A DNA stretch of 44,390 bases from Aggregatilineales bacterium (GTDB lineage: Bacteria > Chloroflexota > Anaerolineae > Aggregatilineales > Phototrophicaceae): positions 1 through 44,390 of the forward strand of contig JARKOK010000071.1 in the NCBI GenBank assembly GCA_029975765.1, read 5' to 3'. The first letter of the stretch is position 1, and each line of letters starts with the position of its first letter. The notes below the pieces were generated by a model that did not search any database, was not told the origin of the DNA, and saw nothing but the letters and a program-made list of their open reading frames with translations. The translations under genes were made by a program, and so were the position numbers. Below are positions 1-8,307 of the stretch, one piece after another.

Positions 1-111
1 TGGGAACTGGCGGCGCAAAGCACCGAACCGTTCACGGTGTATTATGGAAACGAGGCCGATCTTGAACCCCTCCTGTCACGCCGTCTTGAGCCGGGGACTG
101 GCGAAACTTAA
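1..111 (+). CDS. C-terminal end of an unidentified upstream CDS (partial)
   Basis: Frame 1 is open from base 1 to TAA at 109-111 (WELAAQSTEPFTVYYGNEADLEPLLSRRLEPGTGET*); overlaps the start of the next ORF. Product not recognised. Confidence 0.4.
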   Translation, partial: WELAAQSTEPFTVYYGNEADLEPLLSRRLEPGTGET

Positions 112-550
112 GCGCCTCGCTGTTGTTGGCATCGGCAACGACCTGTATGGTGACGATGCCGCCGGGGTGATCGTCGCGCGCCGCCTGCAAACCGCGCTGG
201 CCGGGCGGCGCAATGTGCTGATCGTGGATGCGGGCAGCGTGCCGGAAAACTGTACCGGCCCGCTGCGGCGCTTTAAACCAGACGGCGTGCTGCTGGTGGA
301 CGCCGCGCAGATGGATGCCAGGCCAGGAGAGGTGAAGTGCCTGAACTGGCAGGATATTGTTGGCCTGAACACCAGCACCCATACCTTTCCCCTGCATGTA
401 CTGGCCGGTTATTTGAGCCGCGAGCTGCGCTGCCCGGTTTTTGTCGTTGGTATCCAACCGGAAGATGCGGCCTTTGATAAACCCCTTTCTCCATCGGTAC
501 GCGCGGCGGTAGATGCGCTGATTCCCACCCTGGTCGCGTTATTATCCTGA
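44..550 (+). CDS. Hydrogenase maturation protease (HycI/HyaD-type peptidase fold)
   Basis: LAVVGIGNDLYGDDAAGVIVARRL, IVDAGSVPEN, HTFPLHVLAGYL and VVGIQPED are typical of the family. Start may be downstream (e.g. TTG at 86). Confidence 0.8.
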   Translation: METRPILNPSCHAVLSRGLAKLKRLAVVGIGNDLYGDDAAGVIVARRLQTALAGRRNVLIVDAGSVPENCTGPLRRFKPDGVLLVDAAQMDARPGEVKCLNWQDIVGLNTSTHTFPLHVLAGYLSRELRCPVFVVGIQPEDAAFDKPLSPSVRAAVDALIPTLVALLS

Positions 551-554
551 TCGC

Positions 555-584
555 TTGACAGACACGTAAGCAATATATTATAAT
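555..584 (+). promoter_or_regulatory. Consensus sigma70-type promoter: TTGACA (555-560), 18-nt spacer, TATAAT (579-584)
   Basis: Both hexamers match consensus; lies upstream of fadR in the 551-708 intergenic region. Confidence 0.8.
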
Positions 585-590
585 AACATC

Positions 591-607
591 AACTGGTCAG
601 ACCACTG
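591..607. promoter_or_regulatory. Putative FadR operator AACTGGTCAGACCACTG (palindromic core TGGTC-A-GACCA, 594-604)
   Basis: Core matches the E. coli FadR consensus (AACTGGTCNGACC...) from memory; overlaps the predicted +1 of the promoter upstream of a fadR homologue. Confidence 0.75.
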
Positions 608-708
608 GCCAGATCACATATCTGATGCTCAAAATGCTTTGTTGTGGGTGGCTGTCACCGCTTTCCTGCAATCCGAACTGTCTGTCTCAATGAGGTCATA
701 ACTGCCTG

Positions 709-1407
709 ATGAACTGGTCGAAGCCGGAACGCCCCGTAGACTATGCCGAACATACCCTGATTACCGCCATTGTGGACGGCCAGTTTCCACCCGGTGCGGC
801 GCTGCCCGGCGAACGCGATCTGGCGGCGATGCTGGGTATCACGCGGCCAACGCTGCGCGAGGTGCTGGGGCGGCTAGAGCGTGACGGCTGGATAACCATC
901 CGGCAGGGAAAATCTACGGTGGTGAATGATTTCTGGTGGGATGGTGGGTTGAATGTTCTGAGTGGGCTGGTGCGTTACAGCCGCTCGCTGCCGCCGGATT
1001 TTGTGCCTAATCTGCTGCGCGTCCGGCTCGATATGGCGCCGTCGTATACGCGGCTGGCGGTCGAACGTGAGGCGGCGGCAGTGGCGATGCGGCTGGCAGC
1101 TTATCACGACCTGCCGGATACACCGGCAGCATTCGCGGTGTTTGACTGGTCGCTCCAGCGCTGCCTGGCGGTAACGTCGGGTAATCCGGTGTATGCCATG
1201 ATCCTGAATGGTTTTAACGGCTTCTATGAATCTCTGGCTGTGCCGTATTTTGAGCTGGACGCAGCGCGGGACACCTCGCGCGCCTATTACGCGGCACTGC
1301 TGGACGCGGCCCGGCGCGGCGATGCGGCGACGGCAGAGGCCGTGACTCGCGCGGTGATGCAGGAGAGCATCAGTCTGTGGTTACGGACGCACCCGGACGA
1401 GGGTTAA
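709..1407 (+). CDS. fadR: FadR-type GntR-family acyl-CoA-responsive transcriptional regulator
   Basis: 232 aa; RFPPGTxLPAERxL..G(V/I)TRxTLREVLxRLxRDGWxTI-like wHTH and a FadR_C-like region (SGNPVYAMILNGFNGFYES, ESISLW) resembling E. coli FadR along its length. Confidence 0.85.
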   Translation: MNWSKPERPVDYAEHTLITAIVDGQFPPGAALPGERDLAAMLGITRPTLREVLGRLERDGWITIRQGKSTVVNDFWWDGGLNVLSGLVRYSRSLPPDFVPNLLRVRLDMAPSYTRLAVEREAAAVAMRLAAYHDLPDTPAAFAVFDWSLQRCLAVTSGNPVYAMILNGFNGFYESLAVPYFELDAARDTSRAYYAALLDAARRGDAATAEAVTRAVMQESISLWLRTHPDEG

Positions 1408-1419
1408 AAGGGGGACGGT

Positions 1420-3012
1420 ATGCGGCGGTGGAACGGTTGGGGCGATGACAGCGTGCGCTATCCGCTGCCGGGGAGCGCGATAAAGTTTCTGGAGCAGCGG
1501 TTAGGGGAAGGAACACGACCGCATGATGCTGCCCTGCCGGATGTCGCTGCGCGGGTGCGGTCGTCACGCCTGCCTGCGCACCCGCTGGTGACGACGGATG
1601 CCGTCGAACGGGTGCGCCACGCGCGAGGGCAGAGCCTGCCGGACTGGCTGGCGCTGCGCGGCGGGCGAGTGGACACCTTTCCTGATGGTGTGGCCTATCC
1701 TCTGACTGCCGACGATGTATGCGGCCTGCTGCGGTATGCGGCAGCGGCAGGCGCGCGGCTGATTCCCTATGGCGGTGGAACGAGCGTTGTCGGCCATATT
1801 AACGCTGTGCCGGGCGATGCGCCGGTGCTGACCGTTGATCTGAGCCGGATGAACCGCCTGCACAAACTGGATGAAAATACTTTGCTGGCGACCTTTGGCG
1901 CGGGGGTGGTCGGGCCGGATCTGGAGGCACAGCTTCGGGCACGGGGTTATACCCTGGGGCATTATCCCCAGTCGTTTGAGTATTCAACGCTGGGCGGCTG
2001 GATTGCGGCGCGCTCCAGCGGCCAGCAGTCTTTACACTACGGGCGCATCGAAGGTTTGTTTGTCGGCGGGCGGGTGGAAACGCCGAACGGCGCGCTGGTG
2101 CTGCCCGCGATCCCCGCGTCCGCCGCCGGACCAAACCTGCGCGAACTGGTGCTGGGGTCAGAGGGTCGGCTGGGCATCATCACTGAGGCGACGGTTAAGG
2201 TTTCGCCTCTGCCGGAGCGAGATGAATTCTGCGCCGTGTTCTTCCCGGATTTTGAGAGCGGGCTGACCGCCGTGCGCGAGATGGTGCAGGCGCGGCTGCC
2301 GCTGTCCATGCTGCGCCTGAGCACGCCGGCGGAAACCGAAACCACGCTCAGGCTGGCCGGGCATGACCGGCTGATCGGCGCGCTGGAGCGGTACTTGACC
2401 CTGCGCGGGATGAAGAATGGCAAGTGCCTGCTCATCTTTGGTGCGACCGGACGGAAAGCCATCACCGGCGCGGCGGTTAAAGCGGCGCTGGGATTAACGC
2501 GTGCGCACGGTGGGATACACATCGGGCAGACGTTTGGCCGCCAGTGGCAGAAAGGGCGGTTCCGCACGCCGTACCTGCGGAATACGCTGTGGGACGCGGG
2601 GTACGCGGTGGATACACTGGAAACGGCGACCGACTGGACAACCACGCCGACGATGATCGCGGCGATTGAAACGGCGCTAAGGGACGCTGGCGCCGGGACA
2701 GACGAGAGACTCCACGTTTTCACACACCTGTCACACGTTTATCCTCATGGCACAAGCGTTTATACCACCTATGCTTTCCGCCTGTCGCCGGACCCTGATG
2801 AAACGCTGCGCCGCTGGCAGGCGATGAAGGCCGCCGCCAGCGCAGCGGTGGTTAAACACGGCGGCACGATCAGCCATCAGCACGGCGTTGGTCAGGATCA
2901 TACGCCGTATCTGGCTGCCGAAAAAGGCGATCTGGGCATGGCGGCCATTCGGGACGCGCTGCGAACGTTTGACCCGGCAGGCATCATGAATCCGGGCAAG
3001 TTGGTGGAATAA
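1420..3012 (+). CDS. FAD-binding oxidase of the alkylglycerone-phosphate synthase (AGPS) family
   Basis: N-terminal RWNGWG, PYGGGTSVVGH, FEYSTLGGWIAARSSGQ, GSEGRLGIITEATVKVSPLPE, ISHQHGVG; FAD_binding_4 plus FAD-oxidase_C layout as in AGPS. Confidence 0.85.
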   Translation: MRRWNGWGDDSVRYPLPGSAIKFLEQRLGEGTRPHDAALPDVAARVRSSRLPAHPLVTTDAVERVRHARGQSLPDWLALRGGRVDTFPDGVAYPLTADDVCGLLRYAAAAGARLIPYGGGTSVVGHINAVPGDAPVLTVDLSRMNRLHKLDENTLLATFGAGVVGPDLEAQLRARGYTLGHYPQSFEYSTLGGWIAARSSGQQSLHYGRIEGLFVGGRVETPNGALVLPAIPASAAGPNLRELVLGSEGRLGIITEATVKVSPLPERDEFCAVFFPDFESGLTAVREMVQARLPLSMLRLSTPAETETTLRLAGHDRLIGALERYLTLRGMKNGKCLLIFGATGRKAITGAAVKAALGLTRAHGGIHIGQTFGRQWQKGRFRTPYLRNTLWDAGYAVDTLETATDWTTTPTMIAAIETALRDAGAGTDERLHVFTHLSHVYPHGTSVYTTYAFRLSPDPDETLRRWQAMKAAASAAVVKHGGTISHQHGVGQDHTPYLAAEKGDLGMAAIRDALRTFDPAGIMNPGKLVE

Positions 3013-3058
3013 GCAAGTCGTGTCCTGCCGTAACCCTGCAAATTGCGAGGAATGATGG

Positions 3059-4795
3059 ATGTGGGACAAGAACTGGCGTGATGAACTGTGGGCGCGGCTG
3101 AGCCAGCCCTGGGATGTGCTGGTGATTGGCGGCGGCATCACCGGGGCGGGGATTCTGCGGGAAGCAGCCCGGCTGGGGCTGCGCGTTCTGCTGGTCGAAC
3201 GACGCGATTTCGCGTGGGGTACATCCAGCCGGTCATCCAAGCTGGTACACGGCGGCCTGCGGTATCTCGCCAGCGGGCAGGTGGGTGTAACGCTGACATC
3301 GGTGCGCGAGCGCGAAAGTCTGCTGCACGACGGGCCGGGTCTGATTGACCCCCTGGGCTTTCTGGTAGCGACCCATAAAGGTGATAAGCCAGGACGTTTC
3401 ACCTACGGCGCGGGATTAGCGGTGTACGACCTGATGGCCTTACAGTGGTCGCACCGCTATTACAGCGCGGACGAATTTCGGATGCTGATGCCGTATCTGG
3501 GTGGCGAAGGACTGCGCGGTGGCTTCCGCTACGAGGATGCGCAGACTGACGACGCGCGGCTGGTGCTGCGGGTGATTCAGGAAGCCGTGGCCGACGGCGG
3601 CGCGGCCATCAATTATGCCGGTGTGGACGAACTGCTGCTGGAAGATGGGCAGGTGGTCGGGGCGCGGTTGTGCGATCAGGTGGCTGGACGCGTGGCTGAT
3701 GTATCGGCGAAGGTGGTCATTAACGCAACCGGCGCGTATGCCGACAGCCTGCGAGGGCAGGTCGGTGGCGAGCGGCGGATTCGCCCCCTGCGGGGCAGCC
3801 ATCTGATATTTCCCGCGTGCCGCCTGCCGCTGGCACAGGCGATCACCTTTCTGCATCCGGTCAACCGCCGCCCTGTATTCGCGTTCCCCTGGGAGGGCGT
3901 GACGCTGGTGGGGACAACCGACATTGACCATGACACGCCGCTGGATGAGGAACCGGGTATCGCCCCGGAAGAAGTCGCTTATTTGATGGCCGCTGTTACC
4001 TATCAGTTTCCCGCCCGCGCGCTGACGCTGGATGATGTGGTGGCAACGTATGCTGGCGTGCGTCCGGTCATCGGTACGGGTAAAGATGACCCCTCTAAAG
4101 AATCGCGCGAGCATGTCGTCTGGCAGGAGAACGGCCTGCTGACCGTCACGGGTGGCAAACTGACGACTTTCCGCGCGATTGCGCTGGACGCGCTGAAATC
4201 GGTGCAGGAACGGCTGCCAGCGATGCCGCCAGCCAGCGATAAAGTGCCGGTGCTGAACGCGGTAGACGTGGCGCTGCCGGGTACGATGGATGAGGTTATG
4301 CGCCGCCGCCTGCTGGGGCGTTATGGGGCGGACGCGCCCGCGCTGGTAGCTGCCGCGCAGCCGGGTGAACTGGACGCTGTCCCCGGCACGATGACACTGT
4401 GGGCGGAACTGCGCTGGGCGGCGCGGGCCGAAGGCGTTGTTCACCTGGACGATCTGCTGCTGCGGCGCGTCCGGCTGGGGCTGCTGCTGCCGGACGGCGG
4501 TGCGGCGCTGCTGCCGCAGATTCGGATGATCTGCCAGCCCGAACTGGGGTGGGATAACACACGCTGGGAGGCTGAAACTGCCGCGTATGCCGCCCTGTGG
4601 CAGGCACACTACAGCCTGCCGCCGCGTGATCAGATTCCCGACTGGAATACCATGCTGCCCGCCCCGGACGAAGCGCAACCCCCTGCGCTGAAGCCGCACC
4701 GCAACCGCATACCCATCTATGTGTTATTGGCTGTACTGCTGATTGCGCTGGTAGTCTGGCGCGGCAGGCGCGAGAATGTCGAAAATAGCGGCTGA
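3059..4795 (+). CDS. glpD: FAD-dependent glycerol-3-phosphate dehydrogenase with C-terminal hydrophobic helix
   Basis: DVLVIGGGITGAGILREAARLGLRVLLVERRDFAWGTSSRSSKLVHGGLRYL, GVRPVIGTGKDDPSKESREHVVW, TVTGGKLTTFRAIA are hallmark GlpD motifs. Confidence 0.92.
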   Translation: MWDKNWRDELWARLSQPWDVLVIGGGITGAGILREAARLGLRVLLVERRDFAWGTSSRSSKLVHGGLRYLASGQVGVTLTSVRERESLLHDGPGLIDPLGFLVATHKGDKPGRFTYGAGLAVYDLMALQWSHRYYSADEFRMLMPYLGGEGLRGGFRYEDAQTDDARLVLRVIQEAVADGGAAINYAGVDELLLEDGQVVGARLCDQVAGRVADVSAKVVINATGAYADSLRGQVGGERRIRPLRGSHLIFPACRLPLAQAITFLHPVNRRPVFAFPWEGVTLVGTTDIDHDTPLDEEPGIAPEEVAYLMAAVTYQFPARALTLDDVVATYAGVRPVIGTGKDDPSKESREHVVWQENGLLTVTGGKLTTFRAIALDALKSVQERLPAMPPASDKVPVLNAVDVALPGTMDEVMRRRLLGRYGADAPALVAAAQPGELDAVPGTMTLWAELRWAARAEGVVHLDDLLLRRVRLGLLLPDGGAALLPQIRMICQPELGWDNTRWEAETAAYAALWQAHYSLPPRDQIPDWNTMLPAPDEAQPPALKPHRNRIPIYVLLAVLLIALVVWRGRRENVENSG

Positions 4796-4805
4796 ACAGG
4801 GTTGG

Positions 4806-4825
4806 GGCGGGTTTCTTAACCCGCC
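4806..4825. repeat. Intergenic GC-rich palindrome GGCGGGTT-tctt-AACCCGCC
   Basis: 8-bp perfect arms, 4-nt loop, between glpD and the FGGY kinase. Confidence 0.75.
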
Positions 4826-4846
4826 TCTGCGGTTATTGAGGGCAAT

Positions 4847-6406
4847 ATGGAATATATTTTGGCGATAGATAACGGCACGCAGAGTGTCCGGGCGCTGCTG
4901 TTCGATTTAAAGGGCAATCTGGTTGATAAAGCCCGCGTGCCGATTGAACCGTATTTTTCGCGCCATCCGGGCTGGGCGGAACAGGAACCTGAGGTGTTCT
5001 GGCAGGCGACCTGCCAGGCGTGCCAGCAGCTCTGGCAGATGACCTCTGTGTCGAAAGAAGCCGTCGCCGGGGTAACGCTGACAACCCAGCGCGGCACGGT
5101 CATTAACCTGGATGCAAACGGCCAGCCGCTGCGGCCTGCGATCATCTGGCTGGATCAGCGCCGTACCGAAGGGCTGCCGCCGGTAAGCGGCTGGTGGGGG
5201 CTGGCGTTCAGGCTGGTACGGATGTCGGAGACGGTGGCTTATGTCCAGGCCGAGGCCGAAGGAAACTGGATTCGCATCCATCAGCCGGACATCTGGGATC
5301 AGACTCATAAGTTTGTGCTGCTCTCCGGCTATCTGACGTATCGCCTGACCGGACGGTTGGCGGACTCCGTGGGCTGCCAGGTGACGTATATGCCGTTTGA
5401 CTACAAGGCACAGGCGTGGGCGAAACCGAGCGACTGGAAGTGGCAGGCCATGCCGATAGACCGCGACCAGCTGGTTGATCTGGTACCGCCGGCGCAGGTT
5501 ATCGGCCAGATTTCAGCCGAGGCCAGCACCGCGACCGGTATTCCTGCCGGGCTGCCGCTGGTGGCAGCGGCGGCGGACAAAGCCTGCGAAGTGATTGGCT
5601 CAGGCTGTCTGGAGTCCCATATCGGCTGTATCAGCTATGGTACGACGGCCACGATTAACACCACCCACCGGCGCTATATTGAACCAATCCCACTGATTCC
5701 CCCGTATCCGGCGGCTATTCCGGGCGCATACAGCCTGGAGTTTCAGATTTACCGGGGGTACTGGCTGGTAAGCTGGTTCAAACGTGAATTCGGCCAGCGC
5801 GAAGTGAAGCTGGCGGAAGAGCGGGGCATCGAACCGGAAGCCCTGTTTGATGATCTGGTGCAGCAGTCGCCGCCGGGTTCGGAAGGGCTGATCTTGCAGC
5901 CGTACTGGACGCCCGGTATTAAAGTGCCGGGGCCGGAAGCGCGCGGCGCGATTATTGGCTTTGGCGACTGGCACACCCGCGCACATCTGTACCGCGCGAT
6001 TCTGGAAGGGCTGGCGTTCGCGCTGCGTGACGGCAAGGAGCGCATGGAACGGCGCAGCCATGTGCCGGTTACGGAACTGCGAGTCTCGGGTGGCGGCTCA
6101 CAGAGCGACGCGGCCATGCAGCTTACAGCGGATATTTTTGGCCTGCCGGTGGCACGACCCCATACTTACGAAACTTCCGGCCTGGGCGCGGCGATAGATG
6201 CGGCGGTTGGCCTCAGACTGCATCCTGATTTTCATACTGCCGTTCGCGAAATGACTCGCATGGGGCGCGCCTTCGAGCCGAACCCGCAGACACGGGCGAC
6301 CTATGATGAACTCTATCATGCGGTCTACCGGCGCATGTACGGCCAGCTTCAGCCGCTCTACCGGCGCATCCGGTCAATCACGGGCAGGCAGCCGGCCTCT
6401 GTCTAG
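4847..6406 (+). CDS. FGGY-family carbohydrate/polyol kinase
   Basis: [73 protein letters not shown]; substrate not assignable by eye. Confidence 0.88.
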   Translation: MEYILAIDNGTQSVRALLFDLKGNLVDKARVPIEPYFSRHPGWAEQEPEVFWQATCQACQQLWQMTSVSKEAVAGVTLTTQRGTVINLDANGQPLRPAIIWLDQRRTEGLPPVSGWWGLAFRLVRMSETVAYVQAEAEGNWIRIHQPDIWDQTHKFVLLSGYLTYRLTGRLADSVGCQVTYMPFDYKAQAWAKPSDWKWQAMPIDRDQLVDLVPPAQVIGQISAEASTATGIPAGLPLVAAAADKACEVIGSGCLESHIGCISYGTTATINTTHRRYIEPIPLIPPYPAAIPGAYSLEFQIYRGYWLVSWFKREFGQREVKLAEERGIEPEALFDDLVQQSPPGSEGLILQPYWTPGIKVPGPEARGAIIGFGDWHTRAHLYRAILEGLAFALRDGKERMERRSHVPVTELRVSGGGSQSDAAMQLTADIFGLPVARPHTYETSGLGAAIDAAVGLRLHPDFHTAVREMTRMGRAFEPNPQTRATYDELYHAVYRRMYGQLQPLYRRIRSITGRQPASV

Positions 6407-6484
6407 AACTTCGCCCGTGTCTGATATACCTCCAATGTTTTTTGCCGTAAGCTGAAAGCAGAGACAAGCGAGGTGAAGTATATC

Positions 6485-6946
6485 ATGGCGAGTGATGACA
6501 TGGGCAAAACAAGTCTGCTGGAACAACGCTGTACACTGCTGACAAACCAGACGCGGCGGCTGTCCGGTGGCGAACTGGCGCAGCTCATGCCGCAGGTGAG
6601 CCGCTGGCGGGCGACGCATGATGGGAGCGTAAAAACGCTGCGACGTGAGTTCACGTTTACGGACTTTAAAGAGGCCGTGTTGTTCGTGGACAAAGTGGCC
6701 GAACTGGCGAACACCCAGGGGCATTATCCGCGCCTGACGGTGCTGCCCCACCGGGTCATCGTGGAATGGGGTTCACCGGTGATTGGTGGTCTGCACTGGA
6801 ATGATTTTATCATGGCGACTCGCACCGACGATCTGTTTTCGCGCTGGGATGTGATCAGCGGCAAGACTGACGTGGTACAGGCCGCGTCGGAGGAATCCTT
6901 CCCGGCCAGCGACCCGCCAGGCTGGACGAGCAGCCGCCGGGACTAG
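6485..6946 (+). CDS. Pterin-4a-carbinolamine dehydratase (DCoH/PhhB)-fold protein, degenerate active site, with ESFPASDPP tail
   Basis: REFTFTDFKEAVLFVDKVAELANTQGHYPRLTV...GGLHWNDFIMA resembles PCD. ATG at 6485 is preceded by AGGTGA, so the GTG at 6473 is a less likely start. Confidence 0.65.
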   Translation: MASDDMGKTSLLEQRCTLLTNQTRRLSGGELAQLMPQVSRWRATHDGSVKTLRREFTFTDFKEAVLFVDKVAELANTQGHYPRLTVLPHRVIVEWGSPVIGGLHWNDFIMATRTDDLFSRWDVISGKTDVVQAASEESFPASDPPGWTSSRRD

Positions 6947-6985
6947 ACCGGCAGAGAATGATTCCCGCGTCAGCATCAGGATTTT

Positions 6986-7007
6986 GGGGCATGGCGTGCC
7001 GTGCCCC
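6986..7007. terminator. Imperfect hairpin GGGGCAtGGCgtGCCgTGCCCC after the PCD-like gene
   Basis: Nine paired bases interrupted by one mismatch; no U-tract. Confidence 0.45.
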
Positions 7008-7095
7008 ATGCCTGCTGGCAATTATGCCTTGCTCTCCTCAGTTTCGCCGCTAGAATAACTTCCATCTCTACTTGAGATGTGAGGTTAAGCCCCCA

Positions 7096-8307
7096 ATGAT
7101 AACACTCGGCCACTGGGACACCCGCCCGGTGACGATCAGTGTCAAACCCAACTGTATCACGGTCAGCGTGGATGACCCGAAAGAGGCTGATGTCTTCAGC
7201 TACGATCTGGCTGGCCGGCTGTGGACGGCCTTCCTCGATGGTACAGCCTACCGTCGCGGGCTGGATGGTAAGATGGTTGCCAAACGGCGGCTGCCGGGGG
7301 AAGCCCGCGAACGCCGCTGGCTGACCCGGACGGAGGCGCTGGCGATTGAAGACCATGCGCGGCAGCAGATGGTGGACTTATACACTGCGATTCAGTCCGG
7401 CGCGGCGCGGTTGAATACACCGCTGCCTGCTGCCGGTCACGCCGCGTTTGAACGCGCCATCAGGTTCGACGCGGCCCGGTCGCAGGCTGATGTTGAACGG
7501 TATGGGCAGGTGTACCAGCCGGTTGGGATTCTGCCACCTGACCAGTATATGGCGGTGGTGCTCCAGGCGACCGAAGGCTGTTCGTTTAACACCTGTAACT
7601 TTTGCAGCTTCTACAAGGAGCGACCGTTTCGTATCAAGCGGCCTGATGAGTTCCGCGCGCACGCCGCCGCCGTGCGCGATTTTTTGGGCGACGGCCTCAG
7701 CCTGCGCCGCACGATCTTCCTGGGGGATGCCAATGCGCTGGTGGTGCCGATGCCCAGACTGATGCCGCTGGTGGATGCTGTCCATGAAGTGTATGATGTA
7801 CCGGCTCTGGGCGGGCTGTACGCTTTTCTGGATGGTTTCAGCGGCGAGAAAAAAACGATCAGCGATTATCGCGCGCTGGCACATAAAGGGCTGACGCGGG
7901 TATACGTCGGGCTGGAAAGCGGCTGCGATGATCTGCTGGCCTTCCTCCGAAAACCCGGTCAGGCGGCAGACAGCGTCCAGGCCGTGCGCGCGATGAAAGC
8001 GGCGGGGGTGGCGGTCGGCGTGATCGTGCTGCTGGGAGCCGGAGGACAGACTTACGCCGCTGCTCATGTGCGCGAAACGATTCGCACCGTCAATGACATG
8101 GGACTGGACGGTGACGACATCCTGTATTTTTCTGAACTGGTGGTAGATGATGATTTGCCCTATGCGCGGGCGGCGTATGAAGCCGGGCTGACACCGCTTG
8201 GCGCAGCCGAACGTATCGCGCAGGGGGAAATGATTGAGGATGGCCTGCGCTTCAGCGGCGAGCCGCCTCAGATCAGCCGCTACGATATCCGGGAGTTTAT
8301 TTACTGA
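7096..8307 (+). CDS. Radical SAM protein
   Basis: QATEGCSFNTCNFCSFYKERPFR cluster motif, LGDANALVV, YVGLESGCDDLLAFLRKPG. The ATG at 7096 is preceded by GAGG; the ORF track starts at 7072. Confidence 0.88.
   Translation: MITLGHWDTRPVTISVKPNCITVSVDDPKEADVFSYDLAGRLWTAFLDGTAYRRGLDGKMVAKRRLPGEARERRWLTRTEALAIEDHARQQMVDLYTAIQSGAARLNTPLPAAGHAAFERAIRFDAARSQADVERYGQVYQPVGILPPDQYMAVVLQATEGCSFNTCNFCSFYKERPFRIKRPDEFRAHAAAVRDFLGDGLSLRRTIFLGDANALVVPMPRLMPLVDAVHEVYDVPALGGLYAFLDGFSGEKKTISDYRALAHKGLTRVYVGLESGCDDLLAFLRKPGQAADSVQAVRAMKAAGVAVGVIVLLGAGGQTYAAAHVRETIRTVNDMGLDGDDILYFSELVVDDDLPYARAAYEAGLTPLGAAERIAQGEMIEDGLRFSGEPPQISRYDIREFIY

Noticed and set aside
3440-4699. 419-aa minus-strand ORF opposite glpD
   Set aside because: Shadow ORF in GC-rich DNA; no recognisable motifs and the plus strand encodes an unambiguous GlpD.
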